A stretch of DNA of 64,000 nt from Solirubrobacter deserti (GCF_003344625.1 NZ_QPKJ02000005.1:1-64000), one strand, 5' to 3'; shown: positions 1 through 9,537, numbered from the stretch's first letter. Notes: generated from the letters alone by a model not told the origin. A program made the numbers and translations.

Positions 1-72
1 CCGGCGACCGCACTCAGCGATCGGCAACCGACCGCCTATCAGCCGCGTTCACAACCTCTAGAGGCAGGACAG
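1..72. other. Intergenic start of window
   Basis: No gene is visible. The only structure is the 10-base perfect palindrome CCTCTAGAGG at 55-64, just past the stop of the M29 peptidase gene. It is too short to call a terminator. Confidence 0.4.
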
Positions 73-1149
73 CTAGGTGAACGCGCCGTCGGCGAGGATC
101 GTCTCGCCGTCGGCGCTCAGCGTTCCGCCCTCGCGCAGGTCGCAGATCAGGTCCCAGTGGACGACCGAGTCGTTGGTGCCGCCCGTCTCGGGATAGGAGC
201 GGCCGAGCGCGAGGTGCACGGTGCCGCCGATCTTCTCGTCGAACAGGATCGCGCCGATCGGGCGGTCGATGCCGAAGTTGGTGCCGATGCCGAGCTCGCC
301 CAGGTAGCGCGCGCCCTCGTCGGTCGCCAGCGTCGCCTGCAGGTAGTCGTTGCCGCGCTCGGCGTGGGCGCGCACGACCCGGCCCGCGTGGAACTCCAGC
401 GTCACGTCCTCGACGACCACGCCGCGCGGGGAGGTCGGGATCGTGAACCGGATCACGCCCTCGGCGGACGTCTCGTGCGGCCCCGTGAAGACCTCGCCCG
501 AGGGCATGTTGCGCTTGCCGTCGGAGTTGATCCAGGTGCGCCCGTCCACGGTCAGGCGCAGGTTGGTGCCCTCGGCCTGGATGTGGATCTCGCGCTTGGG
601 CGTGAGCCGCTCGATCAACGCCGCCTGGAACGCGCGCAGCTCGCCCCAGGCCGCGGGCGGATCGTCATGGTCCAGGAACAGCGCGCGGGTGACGAAGTCC
701 TCGAACTCGCGCGTGCCCATGCCGGCCTGCTGCGCGGCGGCGGCCGTCGGCCACAGCGTGATCGCCCAGCGGCGGGCCAGCGCGACCTCGCGCAGGGGCG
801 CCCGCGAGCGCGCCGCGCGGGACAGGCGCGCCGGGTCGACGCCCGCCAGCGCGTTCGCGTTGTCGGTGGCCTGGATGCGCAGCGACGCGTCGATCTCCTC
901 GGCCTCGGCCAGCTCGGCGGTCGGGAAGCCGTCGAGGTGCAGGTCGCGTGCGGCATTCCAGAACACCTCGTCCGCGCCGGGCAGCGACGCCCGGATCAGT
1001 GGCCACGCGTCCCGCTCGAGGATCTCCCGCTGGAGCGCCAGCAGCAGCGGCGCGGCGAGCGTCGAGGACTGGACCAGGATCTGCTGCCCGGGCTGTACCT
1101 CGAGGCAGTAGTCGGTCAGCAGGCGGGCGAAGCCGTCGACGTGGTTCAT
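73..1149 (-). CDS. M29 family aminopeptidase (aminopeptidase T-like)
   Basis: The 358-residue protein looks like a cytosolic metallo-aminopeptidase of family M29, which removes N-terminal residues from peptides using two metal ions. Family hallmarks are visible in the second half: NMPSGEVFTGP, GELGIGTN, a DEKIGGTVHLALG segment, SYPETGG and a final HWDLI, which together carry the expected acidic and histidine ligands. I chose the ATG at 1149 because it overlaps the stop of the upstream gene as ATGA, with GGAG upstream, suggesting translational coupling. A longer in-frame start at 1209 lies inside the neighbour and is unlikely. Length is somewhat short for M29 (about 360-410). Confidence 0.88.
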   Translation of the reverse strand: MNHVDGFARLLTDYCLEVQPGQQILVQSSTLAAPLLLALQREILERDAWPLIRASLPGADEVFWNAARDLHLDGFPTAELAEAEEIDASLRIQATDNANALAGVDPARLSRAARSRAPLREVALARRWAITLWPTAAAAQQAGMGTREFEDFVTRALFLDHDDPPAAWGELRAFQAALIERLTPKREIHIQAEGTNLRLTVDGRTWINSDGKRNMPSGEVFTGPHETSAEGVIRFTIPTSPRGVVVEDVTLEFHAGRVVRAHAERGNDYLQATLATDEGARYLGELGIGTNFGIDRPIGAILFDEKIGGTVHLALGRSYPETGGTNDSVVHWDLICDLREGGTLSADGETILADGAFT

Positions 1150-1487
1150 GGTGCCTGCATCTCCGGGAAGTGCTCGGCCAGGTGCTCGCGCAGCACGCCG
1201 CGGATCCACACGCGCTCGTCCTGGGAGGCGAAGCGGTAGCGGGCCAGCAGCTCCTTCTGCTTGGTGATCGGGGGCGTGCCGGCGATCTCCCAGCGCACGA
1301 CGAGGCGCTCGAACAGGAACTCGACGGAGCGGTGCCAGGCGTCCTCCTGGCTGAGGATGTTCCCGCTGACGACCTCCGCGTACTGCAGCCGCGTGGCGGG
1401 CGTCATCGACCCGCGCAGCACCAGGGCGGAGCCGTTCGCGTCGCTGTAGGAGAACTCGGGCGCCTTCAGGCGGGCCTTCTTCGCCAT
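1146..1487 (-). CDS. Conserved hypothetical protein, 113 aa
   Basis: I do not recognise a family. The protein starts MAKKARLKAPEFSY, is basic at the N-terminus, lacks a signal peptide or membrane segment and is rich in Arg/Glu/Trp. It is the first gene of a two-gene unit with the M29 peptidase, joined by an ATGA overlap, so it may be made in step with it. Its ATG lies seven bases downstream of a TACCGT hexamer (1495-1500, minus strand), consistent with a leaderless mRNA, and it shares that promoter region with the divergent MBL hydrolase. Confidence 0.72.
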   Translation of the reverse strand: MAKKARLKAPEFSYSDANGSALVLRGSMTPATRLQYAEVVSGNILSQEDAWHRSVEFLFERLVVRWEIAGTPPITKQKELLARYRFASQDERVWIRGVLREHLAEHFPEMQAP

Positions 1488-1494
1488 CGCCTCG

Positions 1495-1504
1495 ACGGTA
1501 GCGT
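1495..1504. promoter_or_regulatory. Symmetric bidirectional promoter, two -10 hexamers sharing TA
   Basis: The ten bases ACGGTAGCGT read TAGCGT on the plus strand (1499-1504) and TACCGT on the minus strand (1500-1495). Each ends seven bases before a start codon: GTG 1512 and ATG 1487. The TA at 1499-1500 belongs to both. No Shine-Dalgarno fits on either side. The same geometry recurs at 20609-20618. Promoter function is inferred. Confidence 0.55.
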
Positions 1505-1511
1505 CTCTGCG

Positions 1512-2495
1512 GTGCGCAAGCCGACTCGACCGCGTGAGGTGGGCCGGGGGGAACGCGTGCTGCCGGGCGTCTGGCGGCTGCGGCTCCCGCTCGACCTCCC
1601 TGGCGTCCCCCACGTCAACGCCTGGGCCTTGAAGGCCGGCCGCGGCCTCGTGCTCGTGGACACCGGCCTGCACGACCGCGGCACGATGGGCCACCTCGAG
1701 CAGGCGCTCGACCGCACCGGCCACAGCGTGCGCGACATCGACCTGATCGTCATCACGCACGCCCACATCGACCACTGCGGCCAGGCGCCGCCGCTCGCCC
1801 GGCGCGCCCGCTGCGAGGTGTGGATGCACCCGAAGTGGCGGTTGCACGCGCCCGACGACCTGGACAAGACGATCGAGATCGCGCTGCTGTCGGGCGTCCC
1901 GGAGGGGCCGCTGCGGCGCTGGGCCGAGGCGCGCCGCGGGATGGGCACGGGCCAGGCGGGCGAGCTGTACGCCGACAAGGACCTCGTTCCCGGCGTGACG
2001 GTCGACACCGACGCCGGCACCTGGAACGTGATCGAGACGCCCGGCCACGCGCCTTCGCACGTGTGCCTGCATCAGCCCGAGCAGCGCCTGCTGATCACGG
2101 GCGATCATCTGCTCGGCCGCGTGTCGCAGTACTTCGACGTCGGCTACACGCCCGATCCGGTGGGGGAGTTCCTCGAGTCGCTGACCGTCGTCGAGCGCCT
2201 GGACGCGCGGCTCGCCCTCGCCGGCCACGCCCGCCCGTTCACGGACATCCAGGCCCATATCGACGCCAACCGCGCCGAGGTCCGCCGGCGCGTGGACGCG
2301 ACCCGCGCCGCGCTCGCGGACGGCCCGAAGAGCGCCTACGAGGTCGCGCGCACGGTCTACGGCGAGGCGTTCAACGAGCTGATGGCGAGCTGGCTGATGA
2401 CGATGACGCGCGCCTGGTTGGTGCACCTCCAGCGCTTGGGGGAGGTCCTCAACGATGGTGCAGATCCCGTGCAGCACTGGGAGCTCGCCTCGTAG
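1512..2495 (+). CDS. MBL-fold metallo-hydrolase
   Basis: The 327-residue protein is a metallo-beta-lactamase fold hydrolase. The dinuclear metal site signature THAHIDH is at residues 82-88, followed by a GDHLLGR aspartate motif and a late LAGHARPF histidine. These are the ligands found in glyoxalase II-like and lactonase-like enzymes; the substrate cannot be told from sequence. The GTG at 1512 is preferred because a TAGCGT hexamer ends seven bases upstream; an alternative GTG is at 1539. The C-terminal part is helical, as in glyoxalase-type MBL proteins. The gene diverges from 1146-1487, and its stop codon TAG forms the first half of the likely -10 of metF. Confidence 0.85.
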   Translation: MRKPTRPREVGRGERVLPGVWRLRLPLDLPGVPHVNAWALKAGRGLVLVDTGLHDRGTMGHLEQALDRTGHSVRDIDLIVITHAHIDHCGQAPPLARRARCEVWMHPKWRLHAPDDLDKTIEIALLSGVPEGPLRRWAEARRGMGTGQAGELYADKDLVPGVTVDTDAGTWNVIETPGHAPSHVCLHQPEQRLLITGDHLLGRVSQYFDVGYTPDPVGEFLESLTVVERLDARLALAGHARPFTDIQAHIDANRAEVRRRVDATRAALADGPKSAYEVARTVYGEAFNELMASWLMTMTRAWLVHLQRLGEVLNDGADPVQHWELAS

Positions 2496-2498
2496 ACT
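2493..2498 (+). promoter_or_regulatory. Putative -10 hexamer of metF (leaderless)
   Basis: TAGACT ends seven bases before the metF ATG and includes the TAG stop of the upstream gene. There is no Shine-Dalgarno between it and the start, so a leaderless transcript is likely. Confidence 0.4.
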
Positions 2499-2505
2499 CG
2501 GCCCG

Positions 2506-3414
2506 ATGCGCATCGACGAACGGATCGCGAGCGGGACCGAACCGGCCTTCTCGTTCGAGTTCTTCCCGCCCAAGACCGAGGACGGCGAGGCGAACCTGAA
2601 CGCCGCGCTCGCCGAGCTCGCCCGGCTCGATCCGACGTTCGTCTCGGTCACCTACGGCGCGGGCGGCACGCCGGCGCAGAAGGGCAAGACGATCGACATC
2701 GTCTCGCGCATCAAGGCCGACCACGGCCTGGAGGCGATGGCGCACTTCACGTGCGTCGGCGCGCACGTGGACGAGCTGCGCGCGACGCTCGACCGCATGC
2801 GCGAGGCCGGGATCGAGAACGTGCTCGCGCTGCGCGGCGACCCGCCGGCGGGCGTGGACGCCAAGAACTGGGTCGCGGCCGAGGGCGGCCTGAACTACTC
2901 GCGCGAGCTGATCGAGCTGATCCGCGCGGACTACGACTTCGCGGTCGGCGCGGCCTGCTTCCCGGAGGTCCACCTGGCGGCGGAGTCGGCCGAGTCCGAC
3001 TTGCGCTACACGCGGGAGAAGGTCGAAGCGGGCGCGCGCTTCTTGATCACGCAGCTGTTCTTCGACAACCAGCTCTACTACGACTTCGTGGCCCGCGCGC
3101 GCGACGCCGGCATCGACGTCCCGATCATCCCGGGCATCATGCCGATCACGAACGTCAGCCAGGTCAAGCGCTTCACGGAGATGTGCGGCGCGTCGATCCC
3201 GCCCGGCCTGCTGCGCGAGCTCGAGCTGCGCACGGACCAGCCGGAGGCGGCGGCGGACTTCGGCGTGGCCTACGCGACGATGCAGTGCGCCGACCTGCTG
3301 GCCAACGGCGCGCCCGGCATCCACTTCTACACGCTCAACCGCTCGCCCTCCACGCGCGCGATCCTCAGCGCGCTGCGCTGCCTGGCGCCGTGGCGGCGCC
3401 CGGTCAGCGCGTAG
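2506..3414 (+). CDS. metF: Methylenetetrahydrofolate reductase
   Basis: The 302-residue protein matches the MetF family, FAD enzymes that reduce 5,10-methylene-THF to 5-methyl-THF for methionine synthesis. It opens with FSFEFFPPKTEDGE, carries VSVTYGAGG and HFTCVG, then NVLALRGDPP, and later FLITQLFFDN and IPGIMPI; all are classic MetF blocks of the TIM barrel. Length is normal for the bacterial catalytic-only form. The ATG at 2506 directly precedes the conserved region. Its last 11 bases overlap tail-to-tail with the HDOD-GGDEF gene on the other strand. Confidence 0.95.
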   Translation: MRIDERIASGTEPAFSFEFFPPKTEDGEANLNAALAELARLDPTFVSVTYGAGGTPAQKGKTIDIVSRIKADHGLEAMAHFTCVGAHVDELRATLDRMREAGIENVLALRGDPPAGVDAKNWVAAEGGLNYSRELIELIRADYDFAVGAACFPEVHLAAESAESDLRYTREKVEAGARFLITQLFFDNQLYYDFVARARDAGIDVPIIPGIMPITNVSQVKRFTEMCGASIPPGLLRELELRTDQPEAAADFGVAYATMQCADLLANGAPGIHFYTLNRSPSTRAILSALRCLAPWRRPVSA

Positions 3415-4738
3415 AGCGGCGGCCGCCGGGCTTGGCGGCGTAGAGCTCGCGGTCCGCGGCCTCGATCAGCTCCATCACCTCAGCGCCGCCTTGCGGGGCC
3501 GAGGCGAGCCCGACCGTGATCCCGAGCGGGTTCTCGCCCGTTACCAGCTCGACCGGGAGCGTGTTGGCGACATCCTGCATGATCGCGTCCGCCGCCTGGC
3601 GGCCCGCGACCTCGCCCGCACGCACCCAGACGCCGAACTCGTCGCCGCCGAGCCGGCCCGCGACCCCGTGGCGGGCGAGCACGCGCGCCACCTCGGTCAG
3701 GACGAGGTCGCCGGCGCGGTGGCCGTGGGTGTCGTTGACGTGCTTGAAGCCGTCGACGTCGCAGATCAGCAGCGCGCCCTCGGTGCCGGTGGCGAGGTCG
3801 CGGCGGACCGTCTCGATCCAGGAGCGGCGGTTGTGGAGGCCCGTGAGGTCGTCGGTGTGCGCGACGGCCTCGAGCCGGCCGACGGCCTCGGCGAGGTCGC
3901 CCGACGCGCCGGTGGCGGCGACGCCGGCCTTCTCGGCCACCTCGTCGAGGAGGTCCGCTGTGGCGCCGAGGCGATCGAGCGCGATCGCGAGCAGCTCGCG
4001 GTCGGGCTCGCCCCCGGTGACCATGTGCGCGAGCACGTCGCCGACGATCACGCACGCGGTCTCGTCGGACGGGACCGCGAGCCCGGTCGGGCCGCCGTGG
4101 TGGTAGGCGATCGCGCGGGTGACGTCATCGTCGGGCTCGCTCAGGCCGACGAGCAGCGAGCCCGCCTGCGCGTGGTCGAGGCCGAGGATCCTGCGCTCGA
4201 GCTCCGCGCGGGGAACGCCGAACGGCGCCTCGGCGGCGATGTCCTCGAGCGGCTGGACACCGAACGCCGCGGGCATCAGCAGCTTGCCGACGTCGTGCAG
4301 CAGGCCGGCGAGGTGTGCGGTGTCGGTGTGCGCGCCGCGCAGGTCGGCCGTGGTGGCTGAGTAGGCCGCGACGGTGACGGCGTGCACGTGCAACTGGCCG
4401 CGGCTGAGGTGCGCGCCGCCGGGGAAGCGCTCCAGGAAGCGGTAGGTCTCGGCCTCGAGGGCGATTCGCACGAGCGCGCGGCGCCCGAGCAGCGTCACGG
4501 CCTGGCGGATCGTGCGCGCGCGGATGGCGCGCATGTAGGCGGCCGAGTTCGCGTACCGGAGCAGGTTCGCGCTGAACGCCTCATCGGACTCGATCACCTG
4601 CACGAGGTCGCTGGTCGTGCCGTGCGGGTCGTTGGCCAGCGTGCGGATGCGGGCCACGGTCCCGCCGAGCACCGGCAGCGGGCCGATGCGCTTCAGAGCG
4701 TCGTGTACGCGAGTGTCGGGCTTGTCGAAGCGGGCCAT
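3404..4738 (-). CDS. HDOD domain-GGDEF domain signalling protein
   Basis: The 444-residue protein has an N-terminal HDOD domain (about residues 15-215, with AGLLHDVGKLL) and a C-terminal diguanylate cyclase domain (about 285-440). The active-site GGDEF at 364-368 is intact, so it could make cyclic di-GMP. The product-inhibition I-site RxxD usually lies a few residues before GGDEF; here the place reads RHGV, so the site is absent. There are no membrane segments, so the protein should be cytosolic. HDOD domains usually act as input or scaffold modules in motility, stress or cell-cycle signalling. No clear operon partner. Confidence 0.9.
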   Translation of the reverse strand: MARFDKPDTRVHDALKRIGPLPVLGGTVARIRTLANDPHGTTSDLVQVIESDEAFSANLLRYANSAAYMRAIRARTIRQAVTLLGRRALVRIALEAETYRFLERFPGGAHLSRGQLHVHAVTVAAYSATTADLRGAHTDTAHLAGLLHDVGKLLMPAAFGVQPLEDIAAEAPFGVPRAELERRILGLDHAQAGSLLVGLSEPDDDVTRAIAYHHGGPTGLAVPSDETACVIVGDVLAHMVTGGEPDRELLAIALDRLGATADLLDEVAEKAGVAATGASGDLAEAVGRLEAVAHTDDLTGLHNRRSWIETVRRDLATGTEGALLICDVDGFKHVNDTHGHRAGDLVLTEVARVLARHGVAGRLGGDEFGVWVRAGEVAGRQAADAIMQDVANTLPVELVTGENPLGITVGLASAPQGGAEVMELIEAADRELYAAKPGGRRSTR

Positions 4739-4785
4739 CCGGGGGAGTCATCGGCGGCTCCTGCAGGCAGCATGAGAGCCACCTT

Positions 4786-5082
4786 CTAGGGGCCGGTTTT
4801 CGGTGCGCTGGGTTCGATGTCGAGGGCGTGCGCGACACGCGGTTGACCATCCACGTCCCACGCGACATCCACCTGGTCGTTGCGCCCATAGGTACCGATA
4901 CCCCATGCGCCTAAGAACCACCGCCAGAAGCCGAGCCGCGCCTCCTTGACCAGCTCCTTCTCGAACACCAGCCGGCCTTCCGAGACCCGGTAATCCCGCC
5001 CCAGCTCCTGACGCACCCCATTCACGTAGACCGTGAACGGCTCGCGCACACCGGGCGGGAGAGGAACGCGGGATTGCGCCAT
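4786..5082 (-). CDS. Conserved hypothetical protein, 98 aa
   Basis: No family recognised. The sequence starts MAQSRVPLPPGVREPFTVYV and looks like a small beta-rich domain (VYVNGVRQELGRDYRV, GRLVFEKELV), then a hydrophobic aromatic patch WRWFLGAWGIGTYG, then an acidic strand. This hints at a peripheral or membrane-adjacent small protein. It is divergent from the YgjP-like protease gene. Confidence 0.7.
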   Translation of the reverse strand: MAQSRVPLPPGVREPFTVYVNGVRQELGRDYRVSEGRLVFEKELVKEARLGFWRWFLGAWGIGTYGRNDQVDVAWDVDGQPRVAHALDIEPSAPKTGP

Positions 5083-5114
5083 CAGCGCCTGGGAGGGTAC
5101 GCCGCCAGGCGCTC

Positions 5115-5120
5115 TAGGCT
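5115..5120 (+). promoter_or_regulatory. Putative -10 hexamer of the YgjP-like gene
   Basis: TAGGCT ends ten bases before GTG 5131 with no Shine-Dalgarno between, which supports the downstream GTG over the ATG at 5074. Confidence 0.35.
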
Positions 5121-5130
5121 CTTCGCCGCC

Positions 5131-5787
5131 GTGTCCGCGCAGCCCTATCGCATCCGCCGCTCCCAGCGAGCCCGCCGGATCCGGGTCAGCGTGGACAACA
5201 ACGGCGAGATCGAGGTCGTGCTTCCGGCGCGCTCACCCGAGCGGCACGCCGAGCAGGCCGTCCGCGAGCTCGCCCCGTGGATCGCGCGCCGCCGCCAGGC
5301 GGTCGCCGCCGCGGCGCGCGAGGTCGGCCGCGCGCCCGGCACCGTGCCCTACCTCGGGGAGACGTTGACGCTCGTCCCCGAGCGCGGGCGCACCCAGGTC
5401 CGCCGGGTCGGCGACCGGCTGCTGATCCCGGAGGGGGAAGACGCGCGCGAGGCGCTCGAGCGCTGGTACCGGCGCCGCGCCCGCGTCGAGGTGATCCCGC
5501 GGCTGGACGCCGCTTGCGCGCGGGCGGGCTCGCGCTACAACGGGCTCACGATCCGCGGGCAGAAGACGCGCTGGGCGTCCTGCTCGAGCTCGGGCGCGAT
5601 GTCGTTCAACTGGCGCCTGCTGCTGGCGCCGCCGGAGATCCTCGACTACGTCGTCGAGCACGAGGTCGCCCACCTCGAGGTCATGGACCACTCGCCGCGC
5701 TTCTGGGCGCTGCTGGCCTCCCGCTCGCCGCGCTGGCGCGAGCACTCGGCCTGGCTGAAGCGCTACGGGTCGACGCTGACGCTCTGA
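5131..5787 (+). CDS. YgjP/SprT-like zinc metallopeptidase
   Basis: The 218-residue protein belongs to the YgjP (DUF45, WLM-like) group of small zinc proteases. The metal motif HEVAH is at 177-181 with a third ligand in the following EVMDHSPRFW, and the preceding RGQKTRWASCSSSG block is characteristic. Substrate and role are unsettled in the family. The GTG at 5131 was picked because the N-terminus then begins just before the conserved YRIRRSQRARRIRVSV; an upstream ATG at 5074 would overlap the divergent gene. The end overlaps the minus-strand gene 5763-6077 by 25 bases. Confidence 0.9.
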   Translation: MSAQPYRIRRSQRARRIRVSVDNNGEIEVVLPARSPERHAEQAVRELAPWIARRRQAVAAAAREVGRAPGTVPYLGETLTLVPERGRTQVRRVGDRLLIPEGEDAREALERWYRRRARVEVIPRLDAACARAGSRYNGLTIRGQKTRWASCSSSGAMSFNWRLLLAPPEILDYVVEHEVAHLEVMDHSPRFWALLASRSPRWREHSAWLKRYGSTLTL

Positions 5788-6077
5788 CGGAGCGCCTGCA
5801 GGGCGTCTTCGCCCTCGAGCGCCTTGCGCCGCAGCCGGCCGGTCCAGGCCACGAGCGACCCGTCCCCGCGCACGTCCACGCCCGCGGGGTGCTTCGCGCC
5901 CTTGAGCTCGATCCGCGCGGCCACCAGCTGGCCCGGCTCGTACGTGCGCCCGAGCGCGTTCACGGGCCGGCGGTCGCCGCGCGCCTCGCGCTCGATCGCC
6001 GCGAGCGCCTGATTGAGCGTCTCGTAGTCCTGGTGGCTGACCTTCGGACCACGCCGGACCGTGACCCGGTAGCTCAC
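5763..6077 (-). CDS. Hypothetical protein, 104 aa
   Basis: No family recognised. It is soluble, basic and beta-rich with no signal peptide, starting with GTG as VSYRVTVRRGPKVSHQDYET. The GTG overlaps the TGA of the SSI-like lipoprotein gene (GTGA), so the two are cotranslated. Its tail overlaps the YgjP-like gene. Confidence 0.68.
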   Translation of the reverse strand: MSYRVTVRRGPKVSHQDYETLNQALAAIEREARGDRRPVNALGRTYEPGQLVAARIELKGAKHPAGVDVRGDGSLVAWTGRLRRKALEGEDALQALRQSVSVDP

Positions 6078-6478
6078 TTCACCTGGTCGAGCAGCGGGGC
6101 GACCTTCTCCCAGCGCGAGATCTCGCACCCGTCCGAGCGCGCGAAGCTCGCATCGACGGGCTCGCCCCGGATCGCGCCCTTGATCGTCGCCGTCTCCGGG
6201 CCGCCGAACTGCTGCGTGCACGCGACGTCGTCCGCGGTCGGTCTCAGGTCCGCGGCGGAGATCCCGGCGGCGGCGCCGCAGGCGTCGCTGTCCGTCGGCT
6301 GCTTGCAGCTGACCTCGAGCTCCTTCGGGGCCTCCGCGCCGTCGCCGTCGGAATCGACGGTCACGACGAGGCTGGCGAGCTCGTCGCTGCCACCTCCGGT
6401 CGCGGGGGTGGTGGGTTCGTCCGAGCCGCAGGCCGCGAAGGCGAGCGCGGCGATCACGGCCAGCGCGAGGCGGTGCAT
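6074..6478 (-). CDS. Subtilisin inhibitor (SSI)-like lipoprotein
   Basis: The 134-residue protein begins with a lipoprotein signal ending AFAAC (Cys17), so it should be anchored outside the membrane. The rest resembles the Streptomyces subtilisin inhibitor fold: cysteines at 58/67 and 87/118, with a CTQQFGGPETATIKG strand and a late GCEI. SSI proteins block extracellular serine proteases through a loop just after the third cysteine. Here the P1-equivalent would be Gln89, unlike the usual Met or Lys. Compared with SSI the first cysteine pair is closer and the loop has one more residue. The first ATG giving a clean signal peptide (6478) was chosen. Family assignment is by pattern only. Confidence 0.68.
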   Translation of the reverse strand: MHRLALAVIAALAFAACGSDEPTTPATGGGSDELASLVVTVDSDGDGAEAPKELEVSCKQPTDSDACGAAAGISAADLRPTADDVACTQQFGGPETATIKGAIRGEPVDASFARSDGCEISRWEKVAPLLDQVK

Positions 6479-6510
6479 GTCTTCAAGCGTAGTCGTGAGG
6501 TCACACGCCG

Positions 6511-7572
6511 TCACCAGGCGCTGGCGGCGACGAGCCGTGCACGCTCGCCCCAGCCGACCGCGCCCAGCCGTCGGCCGTCGGCGTCACGGCTTTCCGACCA
6601 CCGCCAGCTGACCCCCGCGATCGAGGGCAACGGCCGGCCCAGCAGCTCGGCCTCGCTGCGCCCGAGCATCGCGCACGCCGTGCCGTTGGCCATCTCCACG
6701 CACCCCGCCGCGTCCACCGCCACGATCAGCGCGCCCGCCGCGTCGAACGCGCGCCGGCGCCGCCGGGTCAGATACGCGCCGAGCTGCCCGCCGATCGTCG
6801 CGAACATCGCCGCCGCCTCCCCGCTCGGCTCGCGCGCGTCCGTCGCGAACAGCTCGATCACGCCGACGCACTCGTCTCCGTCGGTGATCGGGAACGCGGC
6901 CGCGGTCACCAGCCCGGCGCGCAGCGCGGCGTCCGAACCCGCGGCCCAGATCGGGCGGCGGAACGCCCACACGCGGCCCGGGAGGCTCTGGCCGGCGGCG
7001 TAGGTCTCGCCGCGAACGCCGTCGACCAACGCGGCGACGGCGGTGCGCGAGTCGGCCGCGTGCCACGCGACGACGCACCGCAGCATGTCCTCGTCGGGAC
7101 GCCAGACGGCGCCGGCGGCCCAGCCGAGCGCCTCACCGAGCGTCGTCAGGACGCGCTCACAGAGCGTCACGGGCTCCAGGCCGGCCGCCAGGTGGTCGGC
7201 GATCGCCTGCTGCGCCGCGAGCAGGCGGTGGGCGCCGCCGACGCGGCGGCGCATGCGCGCGCCCTCGAGCTCGCGCGTCAGCACCGGTCCGAGCTGGGTG
7301 AGCGACGACACGCTCGGCACACCGTGGGCACGCTGCAGCGGCGAGACGACGATGAACGGCAGGTGCGGGTCGACGAGCCGGACGAGCGCGAGCGCCTTGG
7401 CGTGCGGCGCGTCGCCGCCGTGCAGCACGGCGTCCCAGCCGCGCCGCGCGAGCGCGGCGCTCAGCGCCTCCTCGCCCGTCACCGGCACCGTGCGCAGCTC
7501 CGGCAGCACGCGGGCGATCTGCGCCGCGTGACTCGCTGGGACGTCGACGAGCAGCGCTGAGACAGACCTCAC
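6511..7572 (-). CDS. GAF-PAS sensor protein with degenerate receiver-like N-terminus
   Basis: The 353-residue protein has a receiver-like first 100 residues (SVSALLVDVPASHA; the phosphoacceptor place reads WDAVLHGGDAP, with no aligned Asp). A GAF domain follows at about 115-280 (LPGRVWAFRRPIW, AAFPITDGDECVGVIELF). A short PAS-like segment at 285-350 (ALIVAVDAAGCVEMANGTA) ends the protein. There is no kinase, GGDEF or HTH output domain, so it may sense a small molecule and work through a partner. The GTG at 7572 lies two bases after the stop of the GNAT gene, so the two form an operon. Confidence 0.8.
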   Translation of the reverse strand: MRSVSALLVDVPASHAAQIARVLPELRTVPVTGEEALSAALARRGWDAVLHGGDAPHAKALALVRLVDPHLPFIVVSPLQRAHGVPSVSSLTQLGPVLTRELEGARMRRRVGGAHRLLAAQQAIADHLAAGLEPVTLCERVLTTLGEALGWAAGAVWRPDEDMLRCVVAWHAADSRTAVAALVDGVRGETYAAGQSLPGRVWAFRRPIWAAGSDAALRAGLVTAAAFPITDGDECVGVIELFATDAREPSGEAAAMFATIGGQLGAYLTRRRRRAFDAAGALIVAVDAAGCVEMANGTACAMLGRSEAELLGRPLPSIAGVSWRWSESRDADGRRLGAVGWGERARLVAASAW

Positions 7573-7574
7573 CG

Positions 7575-8096
7575 TCAGACCATCGGCGCACCCGCCATCG
7601 CCCTTGAGGGCAGCTGGACGACGATCTCGCGCACACCGCCCTCGATCACGTCGCGGTCGACGTGGGTGCCGAAGCCGCGCAGGAGCTTCACCGCGCCGCG
7701 GTTGGTGGCGAGCATGGTGCCCGAGAACTTGTCCACGTTCGCGCGCTCGGCGAGCAGCTCGATCATCCGGCGGCCCAGGCCCATGCGCTGCCATGGGTCA
7801 CCGACCACGATCGCCAGCTCGGCGGTGTCCTCGGAGACGCGCACGCTGCGCGCGACCGCGACCAGCCCGCCGTGCAGCGCGTCGACGGCGACCAGGGCGA
7901 CGTGGTCGACCTGGTCGACCTCGGTCAGGTAGCGCAGCTCGGCCGCGCTGAAGGAGACCTTGGGGGAGAGGAAGCGCCGCATGGCGGTCTCCGGGGACAG
8001 CATCCGGAGACCGGCGGAGAGCAGCGGCTTGTCCTCAGGCGTGATCGGCCGGATGAGGACCGTCAGCGCGGGGAGGGTGAGGAGCATGAGTTGCAT
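7575..8096 (-). CDS. GNAT family N-acetyltransferase
   Basis: The 173-residue protein shows the GNAT acetyl-CoA loop WQRMGLGRRMI (R/Q-x-x-G-x-G/A) after a beta strand TAELAIVVGD, and an N-terminal IRPITPEDKPLL typical of stand-alone acetyltransferases and of the acetyltransferase domain in Pat-type lysine acetylases. The acceptor cannot be predicted. ATG 8096 is preferred, ATG 8087 is possible, and a TTG lies at 8099. It is the first gene of the operon with the GAF-PAS protein. Confidence 0.85.
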   Translation of the reverse strand: MQLMLLTLPALTVLIRPITPEDKPLLSAGLRMLSPETAMRRFLSPKVSFSAAELRYLTEVDQVDHVALVAVDALHGGLVAVARSVRVSEDTAELAIVVGDPWQRMGLGRRMIELLAERANVDKFSGTMLATNRGAVKLLRGFGTHVDRDVIEGGVREIVVQLPSRAMAGAPMV

Positions 8097-8149
8097 CAAA
8101 CAACTCAGCTCCCCTCCCCGTCAAGTGGGGGTAGCCGCCGTCTTAGGGC

Positions 8150-9475
<1,326 letters not shown>

Positions 9476-9537
9476 GAGGCTCCTCTTCGAGGGGAGGGTT
9501 AAGTCTCTGACCCCCATTGTGGCGGGCGCCGACTCTT

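Noticed and set aside
55..64. CCTCTAGAGG palindrome as a regulatory or attachment site
   Set aside because: Ten-base palindromes occur by chance, and nothing else supports it.
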